This document shows, one piece after another, positions 22,663-31,119 of a DNA stretch of 51,038 bases. This DNA comes from Patescibacteria group bacterium (GTDB taxonomy: Bacteria; Patescibacteriota; Minisyncoccia; GCA-002772825). Location: NCBI GenBank assembly GCA_024654625.1, contig JANLHB010000034.1, positions 1-51,038 on the forward strand, written 5' to 3'. Every line of letters starts with the position of its first letter. The stretch's first letter is position 1. A program made the translations under genes and the position numbers. Below the pieces are notes generated by a model that was given only the letters and a program-made list of their open reading frames with translations, did no database searches and was not told where the DNA came from.

Positions 22663-23946
22663 ATGTGCTTAACTATCCCCGGTAAAATCATAAAAATAGA
22701 TGGAAATATTGCTTCTGTAAAACGCTATGATGGAATAAAAGAAGTTAATATCTCTACTACCCCCGGCGTGAAGAAGGGAGACTGGCTTCTTGCTACCGTA
22801 GGACTAGCAGTAAAAAAGATAAATGAAAAAGATGCAAAAGAGATTATAGACCTCTTGGAATCTCACAGACTGATAAGAGAAGACAAATTATCTAAAAAAT
22901 TCAAAGAAATCATTCTTAACTCAAAAAAGGGGGAACTTAAAAAAGACGAGATAGAATATTTACTCTCGCTTGATAACAAAGACGAAATAGAATCATTATT
23001 CAGCGAAGCGGATGTCGTAAGAAAGACAAGCCTAAAAGATTTCATCTGTCTTCATGGGATAATAGAATTCTCAAATTACTGCGGGAATAATTGCTTGTAT
23101 TGCGGAGTAAGAGCTGAGAATAGAAATTTAACAAGGTTCCGCATGAGTCCTGAAGAGGTGGTAGCGACAGCCGATGAAGCCGTAAACAAGAAGGGATATA
23201 AAATGCTAGTGCTTCAGTCAGGAATGGACTTGGGCTACAGAGACGAGGAGATTGAGAGAATAGTAAAAGGAATTAAAGAAAGATGCCGAGTCTTCGTCTT
23301 TCTTTCAGTGGGAGAGAGATCTCCCGAAGCATATGAAAAATTCAAGAAGGCTGGCGCCGACGGAGTGCTTTTCCGCTTTGAGACAACTAATCCTAGCTTA
23401 TATGAAAAGTATCATCCGGGCGGTGTGAATAAAGGAAATAAAGAAAATAGATTTGAGTTACTGAAAAAGATGAAAGAGATGGGTTACTACATAGCCTCCG
23501 GTCCTCTCATAGGACTGCCGGGGCAGACTATAAGTGATTTAGCTAATGACATAATCTTTATGAAAGATTTTAAAGTAAACATGGTATCAATGGGGCCATT
23601 TATACCATCAAAAGAAACTCCGCTTAAAGATGAGGAAAAAGGAGATATGGAAATGGCTTTAAAAATGATAGCTGTCTCTCGCCTTGTTATGCCTCGCTCA
23701 AGAATAGTGGTGGCAAGTTCTCTTGAAACATTAGACAAAGAAGGAAGGAAAAAGGGTCTTCAATCTGGAGGCAATTCAATAATGTTTAATCTGACACCGG
23801 CTAAATATAGAGAGGATTATAAAATATATCCAGGCAAGAAGAGCCTCCCCGAGGAATCTTGGGAGAAATATGCTCTATTCTCCGGAGAAGAAGACAGCTA
23901 CCAGATGATTGAAGACGAGATAAGAAGTGGATTATCCGCTAGATAA
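22663..23946 (+). CDS. hydE: HypC-HydE fusion protein
   Basis: Residues 1-70 are a second HypC domain (MCLTIPGKI start with Cys2, GDWLLATVGLAV), but the conserved His is Thr45. Residues about 75-427 are HydE, the radical-SAM enzyme that works on the Fe(CO)2CN precursor of the [FeFe] H-cluster. HydE marks are GIIEFSNYCGNNCLYCG (C140, C144, C147 for the 4Fe-4S cluster), LQSGMD, FETTNP, GLPGQTISDL, GPFIPSKETPL, LKMIAVSRL and NLTPAKYREDYKIYPGK. The extra C-terminal CX7CX2C cluster of some HydE is absent. BioB or PylB fits less well, as the HydE blocks match throughout. It sits between hypC and hydG. Confidence 0.9.
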   Translation: MCLTIPGKIIKIDGNIASVKRYDGIKEVNISTTPGVKKGDWLLATVGLAVKKINEKDAKEIIDLLESHRLIREDKLSKKFKEIILNSKKGELKKDEIEYLLSLDNKDEIESLFSEADVVRKTSLKDFICLHGIIEFSNYCGNNCLYCGVRAENRNLTRFRMSPEEVVATADEAVNKKGYKMLVLQSGMDLGYRDEEIERIVKGIKERCRVFVFLSVGERSPEAYEKFKKAGADGVLFRFETTNPSLYEKYHPGGVNKGNKENRFELLKKMKEMGYYIASGPLIGLPGQTISDLANDIIFMKDFKVNMVSMGPFIPSKETPLKDEEKGDMEMALKMIAVSRLVMPRSRIVVASSLETLDKEGRKKGLQSGGNSIMFNLTPAKYREDYKIYPGKKSLPEESWEKYALFSGEEDSYQMIEDEIRSGLSAR

Positions 23947-23952
23947 TAACAT

Positions 23953-25329
23953 ATGACAAAAGTTACAGAAATAATAAACGAAAAGAAAATTTTAAACTTG
24001 CTAAAAACCGTATTAGAACCCGAAAAGAATACCGTATTAAAAATACTGAAAAAAGCTTCAAAGAAAAAAGGCTTAAATCTCAAAGATGTCGCTTGTCTTC
24101 TAAATACAAAAGATAAGAAACTTGTGACTGAAATGCACAAGACGGCTGGCCAGATAAAACAAGATATCTACGGTGAGAGATTAGTTCTCTTTGCTCCTCT
24201 TTACATATCAAGCTTTTGTATAAACGACTGCGAGTATTGCGGTTTCCACAGACGCAATACTGACGAGCGGAAAAAGCTTTCTACAAAAGAGATTGAGCAA
24301 GAAGTAAAAGTCCTCTTAGATATGGGACACAAGAGACTTCTCTTGGAATTCGGGGAACACCCCCTCAACAAAATAGAAGATGTCGTTAATGCTATAGATA
24401 CTATTTATAAAACTAAATCAAAAAACGGGGAGATAAGGAGAGTAAATGTTAACATAGCGGCTACCTCAGTAGAGGATTATAAAAAATTAAAAAAAATCGG
24501 CATAGGGACATACCAGCTATTTCAAGAAACTTATCACCGCGAAACCTATGACAAAATGCACGACGGACCAAAAGCTAACTACGAAAGACAGCTCTTTGCT
24601 CACGACAAAGCATTTGAAGCGGGGATTGATGATGTTGGACTAGGCGTCCTATTCGGGCTTTATAACTATAAATTTGAAGTTTTAAGCTTATTGTCACACG
24701 CCAAGTATTTAGACAAGAAATACGGCGTCGGACCGCATACCTTTTCTGTTCCTCGCTTCCAACCGGCCCCAACCGTCAAGATGAAAACTCCTTATAAGGT
24801 TAATAATGATGATTTTCTGAAGATAATAGCCATCCTTAGAATGGCAGTACCTTACACCGGCATTATTATCTCAACAAGAGAGACGCCAGAAATACGATCT
24901 AAAGCATTTGAAATAGGTATTTCCCAAGCAAGTTCCGGCTCCATAACAACCCCTGGTGGCTACAGTGAAAAAGAAAATAGATTAAAACAATTTGAGTTGG
25001 GCGACCACAGAGATATTAATCAATTCCTAATAAGCGCCATTAGACAAGATCTATTGCCTAGTTTCTGCACCGCCTGCTACAGAAAAAAACGCACGGGAAA
25101 AGCTTTTATGGACTTGGCCAAGCCCGGCGATATCCAGAACTTCTGCAGGCCAAACGCCATCTTAACTTTCAAAGAATATCTTGAAGATTACGCTCAGAGT
25201 GAAGTTAGAACAGAAGGAGAGAAATTGATGGTTAGATATTTAGAGCAGATCCCGAATGAAAATATAAAAAAAGAAACCAAAAAGAGGCTAAAAGCTATAG
25301 AGCAAGGAAAGAGGGACCTTTATTTTTAA
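23953..25329 (+). CDS. hydG: HydG, tyrosine lyase making CO and cyanide
   Basis: Radical-SAM enzyme that splits tyrosine into p-cresol, CO and CN- and builds an Fe(CO)2(CN) unit. The SAM cluster motif is C89-x3-C93-x2-C96. The HydG-specific CX2CX22C motif (C372, C375, C398) for the second, dangler-iron cluster is complete, which separates it from ThiH. At 458 residues it is full length. It follows the HypC-HydE gene by 6 bases and its stop overlaps the stop of the convergent NiFe large subunit gene. No HydF or [FeFe] hydrogenase is in the window, so its client may be the neighbouring [NiFe] enzyme (inference). Confidence 0.93.
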   Translation: MTKVTEIINEKKILNLLKTVLEPEKNTVLKILKKASKKKGLNLKDVACLLNTKDKKLVTEMHKTAGQIKQDIYGERLVLFAPLYISSFCINDCEYCGFHRRNTDERKKLSTKEIEQEVKVLLDMGHKRLLLEFGEHPLNKIEDVVNAIDTIYKTKSKNGEIRRVNVNIAATSVEDYKKLKKIGIGTYQLFQETYHRETYDKMHDGPKANYERQLFAHDKAFEAGIDDVGLGVLFGLYNYKFEVLSLLSHAKYLDKKYGVGPHTFSVPRFQPAPTVKMKTPYKVNNDDFLKIIAILRMAVPYTGIIISTRETPEIRSKAFEIGISQASSGSITTPGGYSEKENRLKQFELGDHRDINQFLISAIRQDLLPSFCTACYRKKRTGKAFMDLAKPGDIQNFCRPNAILTFKEYLEDYAQSEVRTEGEKLMVRYLEQIPNENIKKETKKRLKAIEQGKRDLYF

Positions 25330-26552
25330 TGCACGGAGCAAGTGATGCAAGGATCATAGGCGCGAATTAACATCTCCATCAGGTGTTCAAGCTCTTCGTG
25401 AGACTTCTCGCTATGCTGAGCTAACAAGGCCTCAGCGGTATTTTCCATAGAAGTGAGGTTCTGCACTGTCGGCGTAATAATGTTAGCGTATTTTATAATG
25501 CCATCTTTATCAAAATGAACTTCATTATAAAGACCTCCTCGTGGCGCCTCTACCGCGCCTATACCAACAAGAGATGGATTCTTCGAAGGAGAGGCTACCC
25601 TATCGTCAATATCTTTTTTCAATAACTTCCCTAAGATAGAAACCGCTTCTTCAAGTTCAAAAAGCGTCTCTATGACTTGTGCCAAATTATTGTGATACGG
25701 ATTTTTAAAGTCTAGCCCGAAAAAAGAAATGTCTCTGTCATAAAAACTCTTATGATAAAGTCGGGCCAGAGAGCCCACCATATAAACATTGCCCTTATAC
25801 GAACCGAATTTGGCAGTGGAATATTTCTTCACCTCCTCTTCAATATTCTTCTTATAATCTTTAATACTGAAAGATTCTCTTTTATTTGAAAGCACTTTGC
25901 CATCTTTCTGAGCCAAAAGTTCAAGATCAACCTGCAGCTCAGGATATTCAAGAGTAGCGAAGAAGTCTGCCAGTGCCTTCGCTTTCGGGATCGCTATTTT
26001 TACTTTCTCCAATAAACCGCTAAGCTCTTCTTTGGTCGGCGTTTTATGAAAACCGCCCACCGTAGTTCGCGTAGGATGGACATTGCGTCCCGCCACCACA
26101 TAAGCAATCTCATCTCCAAGCTCTTTAAGAGAAAGTGCAAGTTCAAATTTCTTCGGGTCCTTAAAATCAAGCTCTGTAATCCTATCTATCCCTATATAAT
26201 CCGGCAAAGCCAAAAAGACTGCGTGGAGTACGTGACTCTGCACATTTTGTCCAACCTGCATAAGCCGGCGAAGCAATTTCGCAGTCTCTGTAATCTCCAC
26301 CCCTAGAGCATCTTCAGTGGCGGCAAGCGAAGCCAAGTTATGGGCAATAGGGCAGACACCGCAAATCCTCGGGGTGATCCAATGCATCTCATCGGCCGTT
26401 CTTCCAACCAAGATCCCTTCAAACAAGCGCTCTCCCTCATGGACATTAAGCTCCACTTTCCCCTTCCGCCAATCAATAGCCAAAGAGCCGTGCCCTTCAA
26501 TCTTGGCAATATATTCATCGGCTCTTTTTTTTACTAGATTCTTTTCAGACAT
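25326..26552 (-). CDS. hyhL: [NiFe] hydrogenase large subunit, group 3b-type (HyhL)
   Basis: Holds the NiFe(CN)2CO site that interconverts H2 and protons. The L1 motif is RICGVCPIAH (C64, C67), and the L2 motif DPCITCSVH has C402 and C405. The protein stops right after this His. Most large subunits carry a further peptide removed by a protease after metal insertion; here none exists. At 408 residues length is normal for group 3b. A hairpin with a T-run lies 15 bases upstream of the ATG, after murC, so expression may be separate from the rest of the cluster or need read-through. Confidence 0.95.
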   Translation of the reverse strand: MSEKNLVKKRADEYIAKIEGHGSLAIDWRKGKVELNVHEGERLFEGILVGRTADEMHWITPRICGVCPIAHNLASLAATEDALGVEITETAKLLRRLMQVGQNVQSHVLHAVFLALPDYIGIDRITELDFKDPKKFELALSLKELGDEIAYVVAGRNVHPTRTTVGGFHKTPTKEELSGLLEKVKIAIPKAKALADFFATLEYPELQVDLELLAQKDGKVLSNKRESFSIKDYKKNIEEEVKKYSTAKFGSYKGNVYMVGSLARLYHKSFYDRDISFFGLDFKNPYHNNLAQVIETLFELEEAVSILGKLLKKDIDDRVASPSKNPSLVGIGAVEAPRGGLYNEVHFDKDGIIKYANIITPTVQNLTSMENTAEALLAQHSEKSHEELEHLMEMLIRAYDPCITCSVH

Positions 26553-26567
26553 AAAATTCGTTTATAA

Positions 26568-26640
26568 AAAAATCGGGAAATCGGTTCCCGGCGAATCCCT
26601 ATCTCGTCCGTGAGCTAAGGGCGCCGATTTCCCGATTTTT
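26568..26640 (-). terminator. long hairpin between murC and hyhL
   Basis: AAAAATCGGGAAATCGG (26568-26584) pairs perfectly with its complement at 26624-26640, around a 39-base loop that can itself form CCCT/AGGG and CGGCG/CGCCG pairs. On the minus strand the stem ends in a T-run just before hyhL, as a terminator or attenuator would. Part of the loop (GAATCCCT..) is similar to the loops of the bulged elements elsewhere in the window. Confidence 0.6.
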
Positions 26641-26657
26641 CTAAATAAATTTTTACT

Positions 26658-27965
26658 TTAATTTAATAATAACAAACTTTCGCCTATTTTAAAAACGTCC
26701 CCCGCGCCGATAGTGATAATAACATCGCCTTTTTGAGCATTTTTAATCAAAAATTTTTCAATTTTACCAAAAGGACCGATATATTGGGTATTCCTGTTAT
26801 ATTTCCTGATTTTCTCCGCCAAATCTTTCCCGCTGATTGTTTTATCTTTTTTCTCCCGCGCCGCGTAAATATCGGTAATTATAACTTCATCGGCACTATT
26901 GAAGCTCTTGGCAAATTCGGTGAGAAGTAATTTTGTCCTAGAGTAAAGATGAGGCTGGAAGACGACCCATACTTTCTTCTTTTTGAAATAATCTCTAGCG
27001 CCTTTGAGTGTCGTTTGTATCTCTGTCGGATGATGAGCATAATCATCATATATAGAAACACCATTAATTTTTCCCTTATACTCAAATCTTCGCCAAGTTC
27101 CTTTAAAATTATTAAGTGCTTCCACTATTAGAGGATTTTTCACCTTCAATATCTGCGCCACAGCCATAGCTGCTTTAGCGTTATCTATATTATGATTCCC
27201 CGGCACCTTGAGATTTAATCTAGTTGATATTTTGGAATAATCAACAATCTTACAGCCCGTCTTTTTTGCCTCATTGATAATCGGCTTCATATTTTTACCT
27301 GACACACCACAAACAAAATGCCCGTCTTTACCTAATTTTTTTACAAGAGAAATAAAAGCGCTTTGAATGTCTCGTAGGTCCTTATAATAATCCAAGTGAT
27401 CTTTATCAATATTTGTGATAACTATAATCTTCGGCGAAAGATTAAGAAAAGCGCGCCTATACTCACACGCCTCCGTGAGAAAATATTTTGACTTTCCGAA
27501 AACGAAATTACTTCCGCCCTCTTTCAATATACTCCCCACGACAACAGTAGGATCCACTTTTGCATCACTTAGCGCCTTGGCAATCATCGCTGTGGTTGTC
27601 GTCTTGCCGTGCGTACCGGAGACAGCAATGGTGTATTTTTCTCCGGAGACAAACCCGAGCATCTCAGGGTAACTTATGGCAAAAATCCCCATCTTCTTTG
27701 CCTTTTTAAGTTCAGGGTTGTTGGGAGATATAGCTGTGGTATAGACAACTAAATCTGTATTATCAGGAAGATTAGGGGATTTATGCCCTATCTTTATATT
27801 CATTCCCGCTTTCTTAAGATCGGCAAGGATCGCCGAGCCATGGAGATCCGAACCGCTCACCGCTTTCCCTTCCCTCTTCATCATCCTGGCAATAGCCGAG
27901 ACACCGATACCCCCTATACCGATAAAGTGAACGCTTTTTATATTATCCAATAGATTTTTTTTCAT
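26658..27965 (-). CDS. murC: UDP-N-acetylmuramate--L-alanine ligase
   Basis: Adds L-Ala to UDP-MurNAc in peptidoglycan precursor synthesis, using ATP. Residues 11-22 have the GIGGIGVSAIAR nucleotide-sugar motif, SGTHGKTTTTAM is the P-loop, ACEYRRAFL, TNIDKDHLDYY and DDYAHHPTEI follow, as in MurC. At 435 residues it is full length. It follows murD by 19 bases, inside the hydrogenase gene row, an uncommon place. It is not related to hydrogenase function as far as known. Confidence 0.95.
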   Translation of the reverse strand: MKKNLLDNIKSVHFIGIGGIGVSAIARMMKREGKAVSGSDLHGSAILADLKKAGMNIKIGHKSPNLPDNTDLVVYTTAISPNNPELKKAKKMGIFAISYPEMLGFVSGEKYTIAVSGTHGKTTTTAMIAKALSDAKVDPTVVVGSILKEGGSNFVFGKSKYFLTEACEYRRAFLNLSPKIIVITNIDKDHLDYYKDLRDIQSAFISLVKKLGKDGHFVCGVSGKNMKPIINEAKKTGCKIVDYSKISTRLNLKVPGNHNIDNAKAAMAVAQILKVKNPLIVEALNNFKGTWRRFEYKGKINGVSIYDDYAHHPTEIQTTLKGARDYFKKKKVWVVFQPHLYSRTKLLLTEFAKSFNSADEVIITDIYAAREKKDKTISGKDLAEKIRKYNRNTQYIGPFGKIEKFLIKNAQKGDVIITIGAGDVFKIGESLLLLN

Positions 27966-27984
27966 TTTTAATGTTGTAATCTTT

Positions 27985-29367
27985 TTACTTTAACTTCCTT
28001 ACCTCTCTTACAAACTGTTTGCCCCTGTCAAATTCATTCTTAAACAAACCAAAGCTTGCCGCGCCCGGAGAAAGCAACACTATGTCCCCTTTCTTGGAAA
28101 GACTCCTCGCCAATCTCACCGCCTCCTTCATTTTGTGCACCACCGAGTGGTGCACATTTATCTCTTTTAGAAGCTTATCTGTGGCAGTGCCAGGGAAAAT
28201 GATTAACTCTTTTACTTCTTTTTTTATAGTTTTCGCAAATTCTTTATAATCAAGATTTTTATCAACTCCTCCGGCAATCAGAATTATTCTTTTCTTCTTC
28301 TCCTTGAAAGCCTTCAGGGCAGACACCGCTCCGTCCGGATTCGTCGCAGTCGTGTCATTATAATACTTTATGCCCTTTATTTCACGCACCAGCTCAAGCC
28401 TATCTTTAACCCCCTTAAAATCTCGCAAGACCATTCTAATATCACTATTCTTCACACCGAAAATTTTTGCCGCACAAACTCCAGCTAGCACATTCTCCAA
28501 GTTATGATCGCCGGGAACCTGGATGTCGCTAATTTTCACCACTTTTTCTTCTTTTCCGTCTACCTTGAATACAATGTCTCTACCTTCAATAAAAATACCG
28601 TCCTTACCATTAAAATGTTTTTTAGAAAACCAAAAAATCCTGCTCTTTATACCTTTGCCCGCTTTCTTAGACTCTTTATCATCCTTATTTAGAATAAGGA
28701 AATCTTGCGGTCCTTGAAATTTAAAAATAATCTTTTTATCATTATGGTAATCCTCTAAACTCTTATACTTATCAAGATGGTCTGACTTTAGATTAGTAAT
28801 AACCGCAATATTAGGACTCTTCTTTGCCGGCAAAAGACCTCTTAAAAGCCAGCTTGAGAATTCCGCCACAACAACATCTTCTTTTTTTATCTTATCCATA
28901 TACTTAAGCGGAGAAACACCTATATTTCCGCAAAGAATAGCCTTATTCTTCTTTTTAATAAATTCGTAAACTAAAGAAGTGGTCGTACTCTTGCCCTTAC
29001 TCCCAGTAACGCCTATAAGGAAATTGTCATTGTTATCTAAAAATAGACTCCAGTCATTGATGATAGGGATATTATTTTCTCTGGCAATTTTAAGATAAAC
29101 CGAAGAATCAGGAACTGAGGGATTTTGAAAAATCAGATCCGCCCTCTGGAAATCCTTTTCCCTATGTCCACCAAAAAAGTATTGTATATTCTTAAACTTA
29201 TTCAATTTTTTAATCTGATGTCTTAGATCTTCTTCTTTCTTAAGATCTGTCACGAGGACACGGGCGCCGACCCGCGCAAAAAACAAAGCGGCAGATATGC
29301 CGCTGCCGTCTCCATACCCCCCCAAGCCCATCACGACAACTCTCTTATTTTTAAATTTATTTTCCAT
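27985..29367 (-). CDS. murD: UDP-N-acetylmuramoylalanine--D-glutamate ligase
   Basis: Adds D-Glu to UDP-MurNAc-L-Ala. The N-terminal domain has VVVMGLGGYGDGSG, the P-loop is GVTGSKGKSTTTSL, AEFSSWLL, TNLKSDHLDKY and YYNDTTATNPD are the family's central motifs, and LLSPGAASFGLFKNEFDRG is the MurD C-terminal signature. Its start overlaps the hyhS end by 11 bases, so the two are translationally coupled. This puts cell-wall synthesis inside the hydrogenase operon. Confidence 0.95.
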   Translation of the reverse strand: MENKFKNKRVVVMGLGGYGDGSGISAALFFARVGARVLVTDLKKEEDLRHQIKKLNKFKNIQYFFGGHREKDFQRADLIFQNPSVPDSSVYLKIARENNIPIINDWSLFLDNNDNFLIGVTGSKGKSTTTSLVYEFIKKKNKAILCGNIGVSPLKYMDKIKKEDVVVAEFSSWLLRGLLPAKKSPNIAVITNLKSDHLDKYKSLEDYHNDKKIIFKFQGPQDFLILNKDDKESKKAGKGIKSRIFWFSKKHFNGKDGIFIEGRDIVFKVDGKEEKVVKISDIQVPGDHNLENVLAGVCAAKIFGVKNSDIRMVLRDFKGVKDRLELVREIKGIKYYNDTTATNPDGAVSALKAFKEKKKRIILIAGGVDKNLDYKEFAKTIKKEVKELIIFPGTATDKLLKEINVHHSVVHKMKEAVRLARSLSKKGDIVLLSPGAASFGLFKNEFDRGKQFVREVRKLK

Positions 29368-30145
29368 TTTTCTTTTTCTTCATTTCTTTTTCAAACACTT
29401 CTCTATATTCTTTAATCTTGTTAAAAAACATAGAAAGATGCCTATCTATCTCTTTATTGGCGGCAAACTTCTTTAATATCTTTACCAGTGCCGGTATATT
29501 AGCCTCTTCCCTGGGGCCAAAACATCCATAACAAGGGCTTCCTCCGGAGATGCACACCGCCTTACACCCACCTTGAGTTATAGGACCAAAGCATATCTTA
29601 TCTTCAAGTAAACGACAAGGATTCTCTCTTTCCTTACATTCAAAGCAAACCGAGTAACCATGATAACGGGGGGTCTTCCCGGCTAACAGCTCTTCAAGAG
29701 CTCTCATTATTTCGTCTTCTTCTACAGGACAACCATGTATCATATAATCAACCTTCACATAAGCTGAAAGAGGGAGTGCATCAATCCCTTTAGGCTTATA
29801 CCCTTCACCATAAATTTTCTTATACCATTTTTCTCTATCTTTTTTATCCATTATCCCCGGTATGCCGGCTATAGAAGCGCACGCGCCCAAAGCGACAATC
29901 ACTTTTGATTTTTCGCGGAGCTCTACAAGAAGGTCAATCTCGTCTTTGGTGACAGGTGTTCCTTCTATAATAGTGACGTCATATGGACCGTCTTCAAAAT
30001 GCTCTTGACCTAGCCTCCAATTCACGATATTAAATCTCTTCTCCAGATCCAAAAGCTTCTCTTTAATAGAAACGAGTTTTACTTCACATCCTTCGCAGTC
30101 GGTGAAGTCGTATATGGCTATTTTTGGTTTTGCTAAATTTTTCAT
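29357..30145 (-). CDS. hyhS: [NiFe] hydrogenase small subunit (HyhS)
   Basis: Carries the electron-transfer FeS clusters between the NiFe site and the FAD subunit. Proximal-cluster Cys residues are seen in DCEGCEVKL (about 17-20), GACAS and HGCPVEEDE; further Cys sites in VCFECKERENPC, GGCKAVC and CYGCFGPREE fit the medial and distal clusters. At 262 residues it matches sulfhydrogenase delta subunits. No twin-arginine signal is present, so the enzyme is cytoplasmic. It overlaps murD by 11 bases and is separated from hyhG by the bulged hairpin at 30156-30231. Confidence 0.93.
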   Translation of the reverse strand: MKNLAKPKIAIYDFTDCEGCEVKLVSIKEKLLDLEKRFNIVNWRLGQEHFEDGPYDVTIIEGTPVTKDEIDLLVELREKSKVIVALGACASIAGIPGIMDKKDREKWYKKIYGEGYKPKGIDALPLSAYVKVDYMIHGCPVEEDEIMRALEELLAGKTPRYHGYSVCFECKERENPCRLLEDKICFGPITQGGCKAVCISGGSPCYGCFGPREEANIPALVKILKKFAANKEIDRHLSMFFNKIKEYREVFEKEMKKKKNGK

Positions 30146-30155
30146 ATATATTAAG

Positions 30156-30231
30156 TTGGAAACAAAAACTTAATTTCTGTAGAATTTCCCTCTATGACCG
30201 TTCTTAAGGAAATTAAGATTTTTGATTCCAA
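30156..30231. repeat. bulged-stem element A (30-base-loop family)
   Basis: Arms 30156-30177 and 30209-30231 pair with one mismatch and a single extra base 9 bp from the loop. The 31-base loop holds AATTTCCCTCTATGACCG, identical with element B. It lies in the gap between hyhG and hyhS within the hydrogenase operon. Confidence 0.75.
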
Positions 30232-30243
30232 CGCTTTCCTACA

Positions 30244-31074
30244 TCATTTATCCCACGCTTTATCTATCTCATCTAAATTGAATACTGGTCCGTCAACGCA
30301 TACATATTTATCCCCGCAGACACAATGCTGACACCGGCCTACCCCGCACTGCATCTTTCTCTCCATACTTACGAAAATTCTCCTATCAGGTATGCCCATT
30401 GGATTAAGTAAGTTCTCTATGGCGTCAACCATCGGACCAGGCCCACACATCGCAACCACTGTGTTAGCCGAATTTATCTTCAGGTGTTCCAAGCAATCAG
30501 TCACAAAACCGGTATTACCGTCCCAATTACAAGCCGGCTTATCAACAGTCAAAGTAACATTTATCCTCCTCTTCCATTCATTCATCCTTTCCTTCATTAA
30601 AAGATCTTCCGGAGTAGTGGCGCCATATAGAAGATTAACTTCTCCAAAATCGCTCCTATTTGAAATAATATATTCAACAAGCGAAGCTATTGGCGGAATA
30701 CCACAGCCGCCTGTTATTAAGATAACATCTTTCTCGCGAAAAAAATCTATCGGATACCCATTGCCATAAGGTCCTCTTAGTGTCAGTTCATCTCCCTCTT
30801 CAAGAGAGTGCAAAGCGCTTGTAACTTGGCCGACTTTTCTAACAACAACCTCTATACACGAAGAATCATTTGGGTGAGAAGCCGGACCAAACGGCGACTC
30901 TCCATACCCCCACAAACCAGCGAGCACAAATTGACCCGGCACAAATACGAGTCCATTTTGATTTAAAGGGAAAGGGCTTCCATCTAACTTAGCCATACGG
31001 AAAAGCTTAACGTCACCTGAATATATTTCAATTTTTTGAATTTTTACCGGTATCGGCTCGTAAATATTTTGCAT
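30244..31074 (-). CDS. hyhG: hydrogenase FAD/NAD(P)-binding subunit (HyhG)
   Basis: Electron-transfer subunit that exchanges electrons with NAD(P)(H). Residues about 60-130 form the ferredoxin-reductase FAD domain (GQFVLAGL, GPYGNGYP), residues 130-235 the NAD(P) domain (VILITGGCGIPPIASLV, LLYGATTPEDLLM, AMCGPGPMVDA), and the C-terminus has the Cys cluster MQCGVGRCQHCVCGDKYVC for a 2Fe-2S centre. At 276 residues it is a complete sulfhydrogenase gamma subunit. With hyhB, hyhS and hyhL it makes a group-3b NAD(P)-linked enzyme. Confidence 0.92.
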   Translation of the reverse strand: MQNIYEPIPVKIQKIEIYSGDVKLFRMAKLDGSPFPLNQNGLVFVPGQFVLAGLWGYGESPFGPASHPNDSSCIEVVVRKVGQVTSALHSLEEGDELTLRGPYGNGYPIDFFREKDVILITGGCGIPPIASLVEYIISNRSDFGEVNLLYGATTPEDLLMKERMNEWKRRINVTLTVDKPACNWDGNTGFVTDCLEHLKINSANTVVAMCGPGPMVDAIENLLNPMGIPDRRIFVSMERKMQCGVGRCQHCVCGDKYVCVDGPVFNLDEIDKAWDK

Positions 31075-31119
31075 AATTATTATTTATTTAAGATGAAAAC
31101 GGATAAAAATCTTGTGAAT

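Noticed and set aside
23953-25329. HydG as ThiH (thiamine synthesis)
   Set aside because: The C-terminal CX2CX22C motif is HydG-specific, and no thiamine genes are near.
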